A DNA stretch of 64,000 bases from Xestospongia muta (taxonomy: Eukaryota; Porifera; Demospongiae; Haplosclerida; Petrosiidae): the NCBI GenBank assembly GCA_963693285.1, contig OY848926.1, forward strand, positions 2,795,001 through 2,859,000, written 5' to 3'. Every line of letters starts with the position of its first letter. The first letter of the stretch is position 1. Both the position numbers and the translations under genes were made by a program. Under the pieces are notes generated by a model. That model saw nothing but the letters and a program-made list of their open reading frames with translations. It had not been told where the DNA came from and ran no database searches. Positions 13,091-25,241 of this stretch are shown piece by piece.

Positions 13091-15870
13091 TATCTGTCTT
13101 AAATATACTAATAAAGTAGTCTAAATAGGTTAAAACTCTAAAATAAAGTGATTAGACCTTTTTGAAAGTTTTAAAAAGATTAGAACTTAACTGTGAAAAC
13201 TGGTTAAATAAGCTGATCTAAAGAGTTTAGTAAGTTGATCTGTCTTAAATATACTAATAAAGTAGTCTAAATAGGTTAAAACTCAAACATAAAGAGTTTA
13301 GAGCTTTTTGAAAGTTAAAAAAGATTAGAAATTAACTGTGAAAACTGGTTAAATAAGCTGATCTAAAGAGTTTAGTAAGTTTATCTGTCTTAAATATACT
13401 AATAAAGTAGTCTAAATAGGTTAAAACTCTAAAATAAAGTATTTAGAGCTTTTTGAAAGTTAAAAAAAATTAGAAATTAAGTGTGAAAACTGGTTAAATA
13501 AGCTGATCTAAAGAGTTTAGTAAGTTTATCTCTCTTAAATATACTAATAAAGTAGACTAAATAGGTTAAAACTCTAAAATAAAGAGTTTAGAGCTTTTTG
13601 AAAGTTAAAAAAGATTAGAAATTAACTGTGAAATCTGATTAAATAAGCTGATCTAAAGAGTTTAGTAAGTTTATCTGTCTTAAATATACTAATAAAGTAG
13701 TGTAAATAGGGTAAAACTCTAAAATAAAGAGTTTAGAGCTTTTTGAAAGTTAAAAAACCTTAGAAATTAACTGTGAAAATTGGTTGAATAAGCTGATCTA
13801 AAGAGTTTAGTAAGTTTATCTGTCTTAAATATACTAATAAAGTAGTCTAAATAGGTTAAAACTCTAAAATAAAGAGTTTAGAGCTTTTTGAAAGTTAAAA
13901 AAGATTAGAAATTAACTAGGGAAACTAGTTAAATAAGCTGATCTAAAGACTTTAGTAAGTTTATCTGTTTTAAACATACTAGTAAAGTCGTCCAAATAGG
14001 TTAAAACTCTAAAATAAAGTGATTAGAGGTTTTTGAAAGTTAAAAAAGATTAGAAATTAAGTGTGAAAACTGGTTAAATAAGCTGATCTAAAGAGTTTAG
14101 TAAGTTTATCTGTCTTAAATATACTAATAAAGTAGTCTAAATAGGTTAAACTCTAAAATAAAGAGTTTAGAGCTTTTTGAAAGTAGAAAAGATTAGAAAT
14201 TAAGTGTGAAAACTGGTTAAATAAGCTGATCTAAAGAGTTTAGTAAGTTTATCTGTCTGAAATATACTAATTAAGTAGTCTATATAGGTTAAAACTCTAA
14301 AATAAAGTGATTAGAGCTTTTTGAAAGTTAAAAAAGATTAGAAATTAACTGTGAAAACTGGTTAAATAATCTGATCTAAAGAGTTTAGTAAGTTTATCTG
14401 TTTTAAACATACTAGTAAAGTCGTCTAAATAGGTTAAAACTCTAAAATAAAGTGATTAGAGGTTTTTGAAAGTTAAAAAAGATTAGAAATTAAGTGTGAA
14501 AACTGGTTAAATAAGCTGATCTAAAGAGTTTAGTAAGTTTATCTGTCTTAAATATACTAATAAAGTAGTGTAAATAGGTTAAAACTCTAAAATAAAGAGT
14601 TTAGAGCTTTTTGAAAGTTAAAAAAGATTAGAAATTAAGTGTGAAAACTGGTTAAATAAGCTGATCTAAAGAGTTTAGTAAGTTTATCTCTCTTAAATAT
14701 ACTAATAAAGTAGTCTAAATAGGTTAAAACTCTAAAATAAAGAGTTTATAGCTTTTTGAAAGTTAAAAAAGATTAGAAATTAACTGTGAAATCTGATTAA
14801 ATAAGCTGATCTAAAGAGTTTAGTAAGTTTATCTGTCTTAAATATACTAATAAAGTAGTGTAAATAGGTTAAAACTCTAAAATAAAGAGTTTAGAGCTTT
14901 TTGAAAGTTAAAAAAGATTAGAAATTAACTGTGAAAACTGGTTAAATAAGCAGAACTAAGGACTTTAATAAGTTCATCTGTCTTAAATATACTAATAAAG
15001 TAGTCTAAATAGGTTAAAACTCTAAAATAAAGTGTTTAGAGCTTTTTGAAAGTTAAAAAAGATTAGAAATTAACCGGGGAAACTACTTAAATAAGCTGAT
15101 CTAAAGAGTTTAGTAAGTTTATCTGTTTTAAACATACTAGTAAAGTAGTCTAAATAGGTTAAAACTCTAAGATAAAGTGATTAGAGGTTTTTGAAAGTTA
15201 AAAAAGATTAGAAATTAACTGTGAAAACTGGTTAAATAAGCTGATCTAAAGAGTTTAGTAAGTTTATCTGTCTTAAATATACTAATAAAGTAGTCTATAT
15301 AGGTTAAACTGTAAAATAAAGTGTTTAGAGCTTTTTGAAAATTAAAAAAGATTAGAAATTAACTGTGAAAAATGGTTAAATAAGCTGTTCTAAAGAGTTT
15401 AGTAAGTTTATCTGTCTTAAATATACTAATAAAGTAGTCTAAATAGGTTAAAACTCTAAAATAAAGTGTTTAGAGCTTTTTGAAAGTTACAAAAGATTAG
15501 AAATTAACTGTGAAAACTGGTTAAATAAGCTGATCTAAAGAGTTTAGTAAGTTTATCTGTCTTAAATATACTAATAAAGTAGTCTAAATAGGTTAAAACT
15601 CTAAAATAAAGTGTTTAGAGCTTTTTGAAAGTTAAAAAAGATTAGAAATTAACTGTGAAAAGTGGTTAAATAAGTTGATCTAAAGAGTTTAGTAAGTTTA
15701 TCTGTCTTATATATACTAATAAAGTAGTCTAAATACGTTAAAACTCTAAAATAAAGAGTTTAGAGCTTTTTGAAAGTTAAAAAAGATTACAAATTAACTG
15801 TGAAAACTGGTTAAATAAGCTGATCTAAAGAGTTTAGTAAGTTTATCTGTCTTATATATACTAATAAAGT

Positions 15871-15899
15871 TGTCTAAATAGGTAAAAAGTAGTCTAAAT
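15871..15899. other. Partial internal duplication in one monomer (also at 30,047)
   Basis: The segment TCTAAATAGGT is present twice in one monomer (TTGTCTAAATAGGTAAAAAG, then TAGTCTAAATAGGTTAAAA), adding roughly 19 bp. The same event is in copy B at 30,047. It looks like a slippage duplication of a short segment and is a good tag for reads crossing this part of the array. Confidence 0.8.
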
Positions 15900-18089
15900 A
15901 GGTTAAAACTCTAAATTAAAGAGTTTAGAGTTTTTTGAAAGTTAAAAAAGAGTAGAAATTAACTGTGAAAAATGGTTAAAAAAGCTGATCTAAAGAGTTT
16001 AGTAAGTTTATCTGTCTTTAATATAGTAATAAAGGGTTCTAAGTAGGTTAAAACTCTAAAATGAAGACTTTAGAGCTTTTTGAAAGTTAAAAAAGATTAG
16101 AAATTAAGTGTGAAAACTGGTTAAATAAGCTGATCTAAAGAGTTTAGTAAGTTTATCTGTCTTAAATATACTAATAAAGTAGTCTAAATAGGTTAAAACT
16201 CTAAAATAAAAAGTTTAGAGCTTTTTGAAAGTTAAAAAAGATTAGAAATTAAGTGTGAAAACTGGTTAAATAAGCTGATCTAAAGAGTTTAGTAAGTTTA
16301 TCTGTCTTAAATATACTAATAAAGTAGTCTAAATAGGTTAAAACTCTAAAATAAAGAGTTTAGAGCTTTTTGAAAGTTAAAAAAGATTAGAAATTAACTG
16401 TGAAAACTGGTTAAATAAGCTGATCTAAAGAGTTTAGTTAGTTTATCTCTCTTAAATATACTAATAAAGGGGTCTAAGTAGGTTAAAACTCTAAAATGAA
16501 GACTTTAGAGCTTTTTGAAAGTTAAAAAAGATTAGAAATTAACTGTGAAAACTGGTTAAATAAGCTGATCTAAAGAGTTTAGTAAGTTTATCTGTCTTAA
16601 GTATACTAATAAAGTAGTCTAAGTAGATTAAAACTCTAAAATGAAGACTTTAGAGCTTTTTGAAAGTTAAAAAAGATTAGAAATTAACTGTGAAAACTGG
16701 TTAAATAAGCTGATCTAAAGAGTTTAGTAAGTTTATCTGTCTTAAGTATACTAATAAAGTAGTCTAAGTAGATTAAAACTCCAAAATAAAGAGTTTAGAG
16801 CTTTTTGAAAGTTAAAAAAGATTAGAAATTAAGTGTGAAAACTGGTTAAATAAGCTGATCTAAAGAGTTTAGTAAGTTTATCTGTCTTAAATATACTAAT
16901 AAAGTAGTCTAAATAGGTTAAAACTCTAAAAAAAGAGTTTAGAGCTTTTTGAAAGTTAAAAAAGATTAGAAATTAACTGTGAAAACTGGTTAAATAAGCT
17001 GATCTAAAGAGTTTAGTAAGTTTATCTGTCTTAAATATACTAATAAAGTAGTCTAAGTAAGTTAAAACTGTAAAATAAAGACTTTAGAGCGTTTTGAAGG
17101 TTAAAAAAGATTATAAATGAAGTGTGAAAACTGGTTAAATAAGCTGATCTAAAGAGTTTAGTAAGTTTATCTGTCTTAAATATACTAATAAAGTAGTCTA
17201 AATATGTAAAACTCTAAAATAAAGTGATTAGAGCTTTTTGAAAGTTAAAAAAGATTAGAAATTAACTGTGAAAACTGGTTAAATAAGCTGATCTAAAGAG
17301 TTTAGTAAGTTTATCTGTCTTAAGTATACTAATAAAGTAGACTAAATAGGTTAAAACTCTAAAATAAAGAGTTTAGAGCTTTTTGAAAGTTAAAAAAGAT
17401 TAGAAATTAACTGTGAAAACTGGTTAAATAAGCTGATCTAAAGAGTTTAGTAAGTTTATCTGTCTGAAATATAGTAATAAAGTAGTCTAAGTAGTTTAAA
17501 ACTCCAAAATAAAGAGTTTAGAGCTTTTTGAAAGTTAAAAAAGATTAGAAATTAACTCTGAAAACTGGTTAAATAAGCTGATCTAAAGAGTTTAGTAAGT
17601 TTATCTCTCTTAAATATACTAATAAAGTAGTCTAAATAGGTTAAAACTCTAAAATAAAGAGTTTAGAGCTTTTTGAAAGTTAAAAAAGATTAGAAATTAA
17701 GTGTGAAAACTGGTTAAATAAGCTGATCTAAAGAGTTTAGTAAGTTTATCTGTCTTAAATATAGTAATAAAGTAGTCTAAGTAGGTTAAAACTCTAAAAT
17801 AAAGACTTTAGAGCTTTTGAAAGTTAAAAAAGATTAGAAATTAACTATGAAAACTGGTTAAATAAGCTGATCTAAAGAGTTTAGTAAGTTTATCTGTCTT
17901 AAATATAGTAATAAAGGGGTCTAAGTAGGTTAAAACTCTAAAATGAAGAGTTTAGAACCTTTTCAAAGTTAAAAAAGATTAGAAATTAACTGTGAAACCT
18001 GGTTAAATAAGCTGATCTAAAGAGTTTAGTAAGTTTATCTGTCTTAAATATACTAATAAAGTAGTCTAAATAGGTTAAAACTCTAAAAT

Positions 18090-18234
18090 AAAGAGTTTAG
18101 AGCTTTTTGAAAGTTAAAAAAGATTAGAAATTAACTGTGAAAACTGGTTAAATAAGCTGATCTAAAGAGTTTAGTAAGTTTATCTGTCTTAAATATACTA
18201 ATAAAGTAGTCTAAATAGGTTAAAACTCTAAAAT
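18090..18234 (+). repeat. Reference monomer matching the 145-bp consensus
   Basis: This copy matches the majority base at every position I compared and is used here for unit numbering (1 = 18,090). Composition by count is A 63, T 48, G 23, C 11, so 34 of 145 bases are G or C (23%). There is no CpG. Landmarks in order are AAAGAGTTTAG (1-11), CTTTTTGAAAG (14-24), an A6 tract (27-32), GAAAACTGGTTAAATAAG (50-67), CTAAAGAGTTTAG (73-85), ATATACTAATAAAG (104-117) and GTCTAAATAGGTTAAAAC (120-137). Units 20-65 and 113-140 are the least variable parts across the array; units 66-95 are the most variable. The length is close to the roughly 147 bp wrapped by one nucleosome. Confidence 0.9.
18162..18174. 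other. Short dyad CTAAA-GAG-TTTAG inside the monomer
   Basis: Unit positions 73-85 form a perfect inverted repeat with 5-bp arms around a 3-bp centre. The dyad is in most monomers. It is changed in types reading GAGATTAG, GAGCTTAG, GAACTTTG or AAGGACTTT, because it lies in the variable middle segment. It is shown here on the reference copy. Whether it forms a hairpin or binds a protein is unknown. Confidence 0.75.
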
Positions 18235-18243
18235 AAAGAGTTT
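18223..18243. other. Dyad AAACTCT / AGAGTTT spanning the monomer junction
   Basis: Unit positions 134-140 (AAACTCT) and 3-9 of the next monomer (AGAGTTT) are exact reverse complements, separated by 7 bases of A/T. It is lost in monomers that begin AAGTGATTAG or AAACAGTTTAG. The first arm can also pair with the second AGAGTTT at units 77-83, so one monomer has two alternative partners. This is shown directly by the sequence; function is unknown. Confidence 0.75.
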
Positions 18244-19566
18244 AGAGCTTTTTGAAAGTTAAAAAAGATTAGAAATTAACTGTGAAAACTGGTTAAATAA
18301 GCTGATCTAAAGAGATTAGTCATTTTATCTGTCTCAAATATAGTAATAAAGTAGTCTAAATAGGGGAAACTCTAAAATAAAGTGTTTTGAGCTTTTTGAA
18401 AGTTAAAAAAGATTAGAAATTAACTGTGAAAACTGGTTAAATAAGCTGATCTAAAGAGTTTAGTAAGTTTATCTCTCTTAAATATACTAATAAAGTAGTC
18501 TAAATAGGTTAAAACTCTAAAATAAAGAGTTTACAGCTTTTTGAAAGTTAAAAAAGATTAGAAATTAACTGTGAAAACTGGTTAAATAAGCTGATGTAAA
18601 GAGTTTAGTAAGTTTATTTGTCTTATATATACTAATAAAGTAGTCTAAATAGGTTAAAACTCTAAAATAAAGAGTTTAGAGCTTTTTCAAAGTTAAAAAA
18701 GATTAGAAATTAAGTGTGAAAACTGGTTAAATAAGCTGATCTAAAGAGATTAGTAAGTTTATCTGTCTTAAATATAGTAAGAAAGTAGTCTAAATAGGTC
18801 AAACTCTAAAATAAAGTGTTTAGAGCTTTTTAAAAGTTAAAAAAGATTCGAAATTAAGTGTGAAAACTGGTTAAATAAGCTGATCTAAAGAGTTTAGTAA
18901 GTTTATCTGTCTTAAATATACTAATAAAGTAGTCTAAATAGGTTAAAACTCTGAGCTTTTTGAAAGTTAAAAAAGATTACAAATTAACTGTGAAAACTGG
19001 TTAAATAAGCTGATCTAAAAAGATTAGTAAGTTTATCTGTCTTAAATATAGTAATAAAGTAGTCTAAATAGGTTAAACTGTAAAATAAAGTGTTTAGAGC
19101 TTTTTGAAAGTTAAAAAAGATTAGAAATTAACTGTGAAAACTGGTTAAATAAGCTGATCTAAAGAGTTTAGTAAGTTTATCTGTCTTAAATATACTAATA
19201 AAGTAGTCTAAATAGGTTAAAACTCTAAAATAAAGTGTTTAGAGCTTTTTGAAAGTTAAAAAAGATTAGAAATTAACTGTGAAAAGTGGTTAAATAAGTT
19301 GATCTAAAGAGTTTAGTAAGTTTATCTGTCTTATATATACTAATAAAGTAGTCTAAATACGTTAAAACTCTAAAATAAAGAGTTTAGAGCTTTTTGAAAG
19401 TTAAAAAAGATTACAAATTAACTGTGAAAACTGGTTAAGTAAGCTGATCTTAAGAGATTAGTATGTTTATCTGTCTTAAATATAGTAATAAAGTAGTCTA
19501 AATAGGTTAAACTCTAAAATAAAGAGTTTAGAGCTTTTTGAAAGTTAAAAAAGATTAGAAATTAAG

Positions 19567-21201
19567 TGTGAAAACTGGTTAAATAAGCTGATCTAAAGAG
19601 TTTAGTAAGTTTATCTGTCTTAAATATACTAATAAAGTAGTCTAAATAGGTTAAAACTCTAAAATAAAGAGTTTAGAGCTTTTTGAAAGTTAAAAAAGAT
19701 TAGCAATTAACTGGGAAAACTGGTTAAATAAGCAGAACTAAGGACTTTAATAAGTTTATCTGTCTTAAATATACTAATAAAGTAGTCTAAATAGGTTAAA
19801 ACTCTAAAATAAACAGTTTAGAGCTTTTTGAAAGTTAAAAAAGATTAGAAATTAACTGTGAAAACTGGTTAAATAAGCTGATCTAAAGAGTTTAGTAAGT
19901 TGATCTGTCTTAAATATACTAATAAAGTAGTCTAAATAGGTTAAAACTCAAAAATAAAGAGTTTAGAGCTTTTGGAAAGTTAAAAAAGATTAGAAATTAA
20001 GTGTGAAATCTGGTTAAATAAGCTGATCTAAAGAGTTTAGTAAGTTATCTGTCTTAAATACACTAATAAAGTAGTCTAAATAGGTTAAAACTCTAAAATA
20101 AAGAGTTTAGAGCTTTTTGAAAGTTAAAAAAGATTACAAATTAACAGTGAAAACTGGTTAAAAAAGCTGATCTAAAGAGATTAGTCAGTTTATCTGTCTT
20201 AAATATAGTAATAAAGTAGTCTAAATAGGTCAAACTCTAAAATAAAGTGTTTAGAGCTTTTTGAAAGTTAAAAAAGATTAGAAATTAACTGTGAAAACTG
20301 GTTAAATAAGCTGATCTAAAGAGTTTAGTAAGTTTATCTGTCTTAAATATACTAATAAAGTAGTCTAAATAGGTAAAACTCTAAAATAAAGTGATTAGAG
20401 CTTTTTGAAAGTTAAAAAAGATTAGAAATTAACTGTGAAAACTGGTTAAATAAGCTGATCTAAAGAGTTTAGTAAGTTTATCTGTCTTAAATATACTAAT
20501 AAAGTAGTCTAAATAGGTTAAAACTCTAAAATAAAGAGTTTAGAGCTTTTTGAAAGTTAAAAAAGATTAGCAATTAACTGGGAAAACTGGTTAAATAAGC
20601 AGAACTAAGGACTTTAATAAGTTTATCTGTCTTAAATATACTAATAAAGTAGTCTAAATAGGTTAAAACTCTAAAATAAACAGTTTAGAGCTTTTTGAAA
20701 GTTAAAAAAGATTAGAAATTAACTGTGAAAACTGGTTAAATAAGCTGATCTAAAGAGTTTAGTAAGTTGATCTGTCTTAAATATACTAATAAAGTAGTCT
20801 AAATAGGTTAAAACTCAAAAATAAAGAGTTTAGAGCTTTTGGAAAGTTAAAAAAGATTAGAAATTAAGTGTGAAATCTGGTTAAATAAGCTGATCTAAAG
20901 AGTTTAGTAAGTTATCTGTCTTAAATACACTAATAAAGTAGTCTAAATAGGTTAAAACTCTAAAATAAAGAGTTTAGAGCTTTTTGAAAGTTAAAAAAGA
21001 TTACAAATTAACAGTGAAAACTGGTTAAAAAAGCTGATCTAAAGAGATTAGTCAGTTTATCTGTCTTAAATATAGTAATAAAGTAGTCTAAATAGGTCAA
21101 ACTCTAAAATAAAGTGTTTAGAGCTTTTTGAAAGTTAAAAAAGATTAGAAATTAACTGTGAAAACTGGTTAAATAAGCTGATCTAAAGAGTTTAGTAAGT
21201 T
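19567..21201 (+). repeat. 6-monomer (867 bp) tandem duplication, counterpart in copy B
   Basis: GATTAGCAATTAACTGGG at 19,698 and 20,565 reproduces the 867-bp duplication seen at 4,230-5,867, offset by 15,337 bp. Its presence in both large copies dates it before the large duplication. The second half ends at 21,201, where the sequence reads GTTGATCTG, unlike GTTTATTTG at the matching site near 5,868 in copy A. Confidence 0.85.
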
Positions 21202-22086
21202 GATCTGTCTTAAATATACTAATAAAGTAGTCTAAATAGGTTAAAACTCTAAAATAAAGAGTTTAGAGCTTTTTGAAAGTTAAAAAAGATTAGAAATTAA
21301 CTGTGAAAACTGGTTAAATAAGCTGATCTAAAGAGTTTAGTAAGTTTATCTGTCTTATATATACTAATAAAGTAGTCTAAATAGGTTAAAACTCTAAAAT
21401 AAAGAGTTTAGAGCTTTTTGAAAGTTAAAAAAGATTAGAAATTAACTGTGAAAACTGGTTAAATACGCAGAACTAAGGACTTTAATAAGTTCATCTGTCT
21501 TAAATATACTAATAAAGTAGTCTAAATAGGTTAAAACTCTAAAATAAAGTGATTAGAGCTTTTTGAAAGTTAAAAAAGATTAGAAATTAACTGTGAAAAC
21601 TGGTTAAATAAGCTGATCTAAAGAGTTTAGTAAGTTTATCTGTCTTAAATATAGTAATAAAGTAGTCTAAATAGGTTAAAACTCTAAAATAAAGTGATTA
21701 GACCTTTTTGAAAGTTTTAAAAAGATTAGAACTTAACTGTGAAAACTGGTTAAATAAGCTGATCTAAAGAGTTTAGTAAGTTGATCTGTCTTAAATATAC
21801 TAATAAAGTAGTTTAAATAGGTTAAAACTCTAAAATAAAGAGTTTAGAGCTTTTTGAAAGTTAAAAAAGATTAGAAATTAGCTGTGAAAACTGGTTAAAT
21901 AAGCTGACCTAAGTAGTTTAGTAAGTCTATCTGTCTTAAATATAGTAATAATATAGTCTAAATAGGTTAAAACTCTAAAATAAAGTGTTTAGAGCTTTTT
22001 GAAAGTTAAAAAAGATTAGAAATTAACTGTGAAAACTGGTTAAATAAGCTGATCTAAAGTGTTTAGTAAGTTTATCTGTCATAAAT

Positions 22087-25000
22087 ATACTAATAAAGTA
22101 GTCTAAATAGGTTAAAACTCTCAAATAAACAGTTTAGAGCTTTTTGAAAGTTAAAAAAGATTAGAAATTAACTGTGAAAACTGGTTAAATAAGCTTATCT
22201 AAAGAGTTTAGTAAGTTTATCCGTCTTAAATATACTATTAAAGTAGTCTAAATAGGTTAAAACTCTAAAATAAAGTGATTAGAGCTTCTTGAAAGTTAAA
22301 AAAGATTAGAAATTAACTGTGAAAACTGGTTAAATAAGCTGATGTAAAGAGTTTAGTAAGTTGATCTGTCTTAAATATACTATTAAAGTAGTCTAAATAG
22401 GTTAAAACTCTAAAATAAAGTGATTAGAGCTTCTTGAAAGTTAAAAAAGATTAGAAATTAACTGTGAAAACTGGTTAAATAAGCTGATGTAAAGAGTTTA
22501 GTAAGTTTATCTGTCTTAAATATACTAATAAAGTAGTCTAAATAGGTTAAAACTGAAAAATAAAGAGTTTAGAGCTTTTTGAAAGTTAAAAAAGATTAGA
22601 AATTAAGTGTGAAAACTGGTTAAATAAGCTGATCTAAAGAGTTTAGTAAGTTTATCTCTCTTAAATATACTAATAAAGTAGTCTAAATAGGTTAAAACTC
22701 TAAAATAAAGAGTTTAGAGCTTTTTGAAAGTTAAAAAAGATTAGAAATTAAGTGTGAAAACTGGTTAAATAAGCTGATCTAAAGAGATTAGTCATTTTAT
22801 CTGTCTCAAATATAGTAATAAAGTAGTCTAAATAGGGGAAACTCTAAAATAAAGTGTTTTGAGCTTTTTGAAAGTTAAAAAAGATTAGAAATTAAGTGTG
22901 AAAACTGGTTAAATAAGCTGATCTAAAGAGTTTAGTAAGTTTATCTCTCTTAAATATACAAATAAAGTAGTCTAAATAGGTTAAAACTCTAAAATAAAGA
23001 GTTTACAGCTTTTTGAAAGTTAAAAAAGATTAGAAATTAACTGTGAAAACTGGTTAAATAAGCTGATGTAAAGAGTTTAGTAAGTTTATTTGTCTTATAT
23101 ATACTAATAAAGTAGTCTAAATAGGTTAAAACTCTAAAATAAAGAGTTTAGAGCTTTTTCAAAGTTAAAAAAGATTAGAAATTAAGTGTGAAAACTGGTT
23201 AAATAAGCTGATCTAAAGAGATTAGTAAGTTTATCTGTCTTAAATATAGTAAGAAAGTAGTCTAAATAGGTCAAACTCTAAAATAAAGTGTTTAGAGCTT
23301 TTTAAAAGTTAAAAAAGATTAGAAATTAAGTGTGAAAACTGGTTAAATAAGCTGATCTAAAGAGTTTAGTAAGTTTATCTGTCTTAAATATACTAATAAA
23401 GTAGTCTAAATAGGTTAAAACTCTGAGCTTTTTGAAAGTTAAAAAAGATTACAAATTAACTGTGAAAACTGGTTAAATAAGCTGATCTAAAAAGATTAGT
23501 AAGTTTATCTGTCTTAAATATAGTAATAAAGTAGTCTAAATAGGTTAAACTGTAAAATAAAGTGTTTAGAGCGTTTTGAAAGTTAAAAAAGATTAGAAAT
23601 TAACTGTGAAAACTGGTTAAATAAGCTGATCTAAAGAGTTTAGTAAGTTTATCTGTCTTAAATATACTAATAAAGTAGTCTAAATAGGTTAAAACTCTAA
23701 AATAAAGTGTTTAGAGCTTTTTGAAAGTTAAAAAAGATTAGAAATTAACTGTGAAAAGTGGTTAAATAAGTTGATCTAAAGAGTTTAGTAAGTTTATCTG
23801 TCTTATATATACTAATAAAGTAGTCTAAATACGTTAAAACTCTAAAATAAAGAGTTTAGAGCTTTTTGAAAGTTAAAAAAGATTACAAATTAACTGTGAA
23901 AACTGGTTAAGTAAGCTGATCTTAAGAGATTAGTAAGTTTATCTGTCTTAAATATAGTAATAAAGTAGTCTAAATAGGTCAAACTCTAAAATAAAGTGTT
24001 TAGAGCTTTTTGAAAGTTAAAAAAGATTAGAAATTAAGTGTGAAAACTGGTTAAATAAGCTGATCTAAAGAGTTTAGTAAGTTTATCTGTCTTAAATATA
24101 CTAATAAAGTAGTCTAAATAGGTTAAAACTCTAAAATAAAGAGTTTAGAGCTTTTTGAAAGTTAAAAAAGATTAGCAATTAACTGGGAAAACTGGTTAAA
24201 TAAGCAGAACTAAGGACTTTAATAAGTTTATCTGTCTTAAATATACTAATAAAGTAGTCTAAATAGGTTAAAACTCTAAAATAAACAGTTTAGAGCTTTT
24301 TGAAAGTTAAAAAAGATTAGAAATTAACTGTGAAAACTGGTTAAATAAGCTGATCTAAAGAGTTTAGTAAGTTGATCTGTCTTAAATATACTAATAAAGT
24401 AGTCTAAATAGGTTAAAACTCAAAAATAAAGAGTTTAGAGCTTTTGGAAAGTTAAAAAAGATTAGAAATTAAGTGTGAAATCTGGTTAAATAAGCTGATC
24501 TAAAGAGTTTAGTAAGTTATCTGTCTTAAATACACTAATAAAGTAGTCTAAATAGGTTAAAACTCTAAAATAAAGAGTTTAGAGCTTTTTGAAAGTTAAA
24601 AAAGATTACAAATTAACAGTGAAAACTGGTTAAAAAAGCTGATCTAAAGAGATTAGTCAGTTTATCTGTCTTAAATATAGTAATAAAGTAGTCTAAATAG
24701 GTCAAACTCTAAAATAAAGTGTTTAGAGCTTTTTGAAAGTTAAAAAAGATTAGAAATTAACTGTGAAAACTGGTTAAATAAGCTGATCTAAAGAGTTTAG
24801 TAAGTTGATCTGTCTTAAATATACTAATAAAGTAGTCTAAATAGGTTAAAACTCTAAAATAAAGAGTTTAGAGCTTTTTGAAAGTTAAAAAAGATTAGAA
24901 ATTAACTGTGAAAACTGGTTAAATAAGCTGATCTAAAGAGTTTAGTAAGTTTATCTGTCTTATATATACTAATAAAGTAGTCTAAATAGGTTAAAACTCT

Positions 25001-25241
25001 AAAATAAAGAGTTTAGAGCTTTTTGAAAGTTAAAAAAGATTAGAAATTAACTGTGAAAACTGGTTAAATACGCAGAACTAAGGACTTTAATAAGTTCATC
25101 TGTCTTAAATATACTAATAAAGTAGTCTAAATAGGTTGAAACTCTAAAATAAAGTGATTAGAGCTTTTTGAAAGTTAAAAAAGATTAGAAATTAACTGTG
25201 AAAACTGGTTAAATAAGCTGATCTAAAGAGTTTAGTAAGTT
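22087..25241 (+). repeat. Nested large repeat, counterpart of A2 in copy B
   Basis: Follows the monomer order of 6,750-9,904 at an offset of 15,337 bp, including GTTTATCCGT at 22,215, two GCTTCTTGAAAG monomers near 22,287 and 22,432, and the CTCTGAGC junction at 23,421. The A1 counterpart in copy B starts at the duplication joint (18,281), so its first part is missing there. Confidence 0.85.

Larger units (their letters stand above)
2944..18280 (+). repeat. Copy A of a 15.3-kb tandem segmental duplication
   Basis: Rare markers recur 15,337 bp downstream. These include the shortened junction CTCTGAGC at 3,612/18,949 and 8,084/23,421, GTTTATCCGT at 6,878/22,215, and AAAAACCTTA at 10,131/25,468. 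After about 11,749 the offset falls to 14,176-14,178 (a TGTCTAAATA insertion at 15,871/30,047, TTTAGAACC at 17,951/32,127), because copy A carries an extra 1,159 bp. The left boundary is set by the first mismatch, G at 2,943 against C at 18,280. The unit is about 106 monomers. Only scattered single-base differences separate the copies where I compared them, for example at 4,077 and near 5,868, 6,600 and 7,093. Confidence 0.9.

Noticed and set aside
18103..18124. T5 followed by A6 as a bacterial-type terminator or poly(A) signal
   Set aside because: It is part of every monomer, with no upstream gene and no stable GC-rich stem; AATAAA-like words are expected in this composition.
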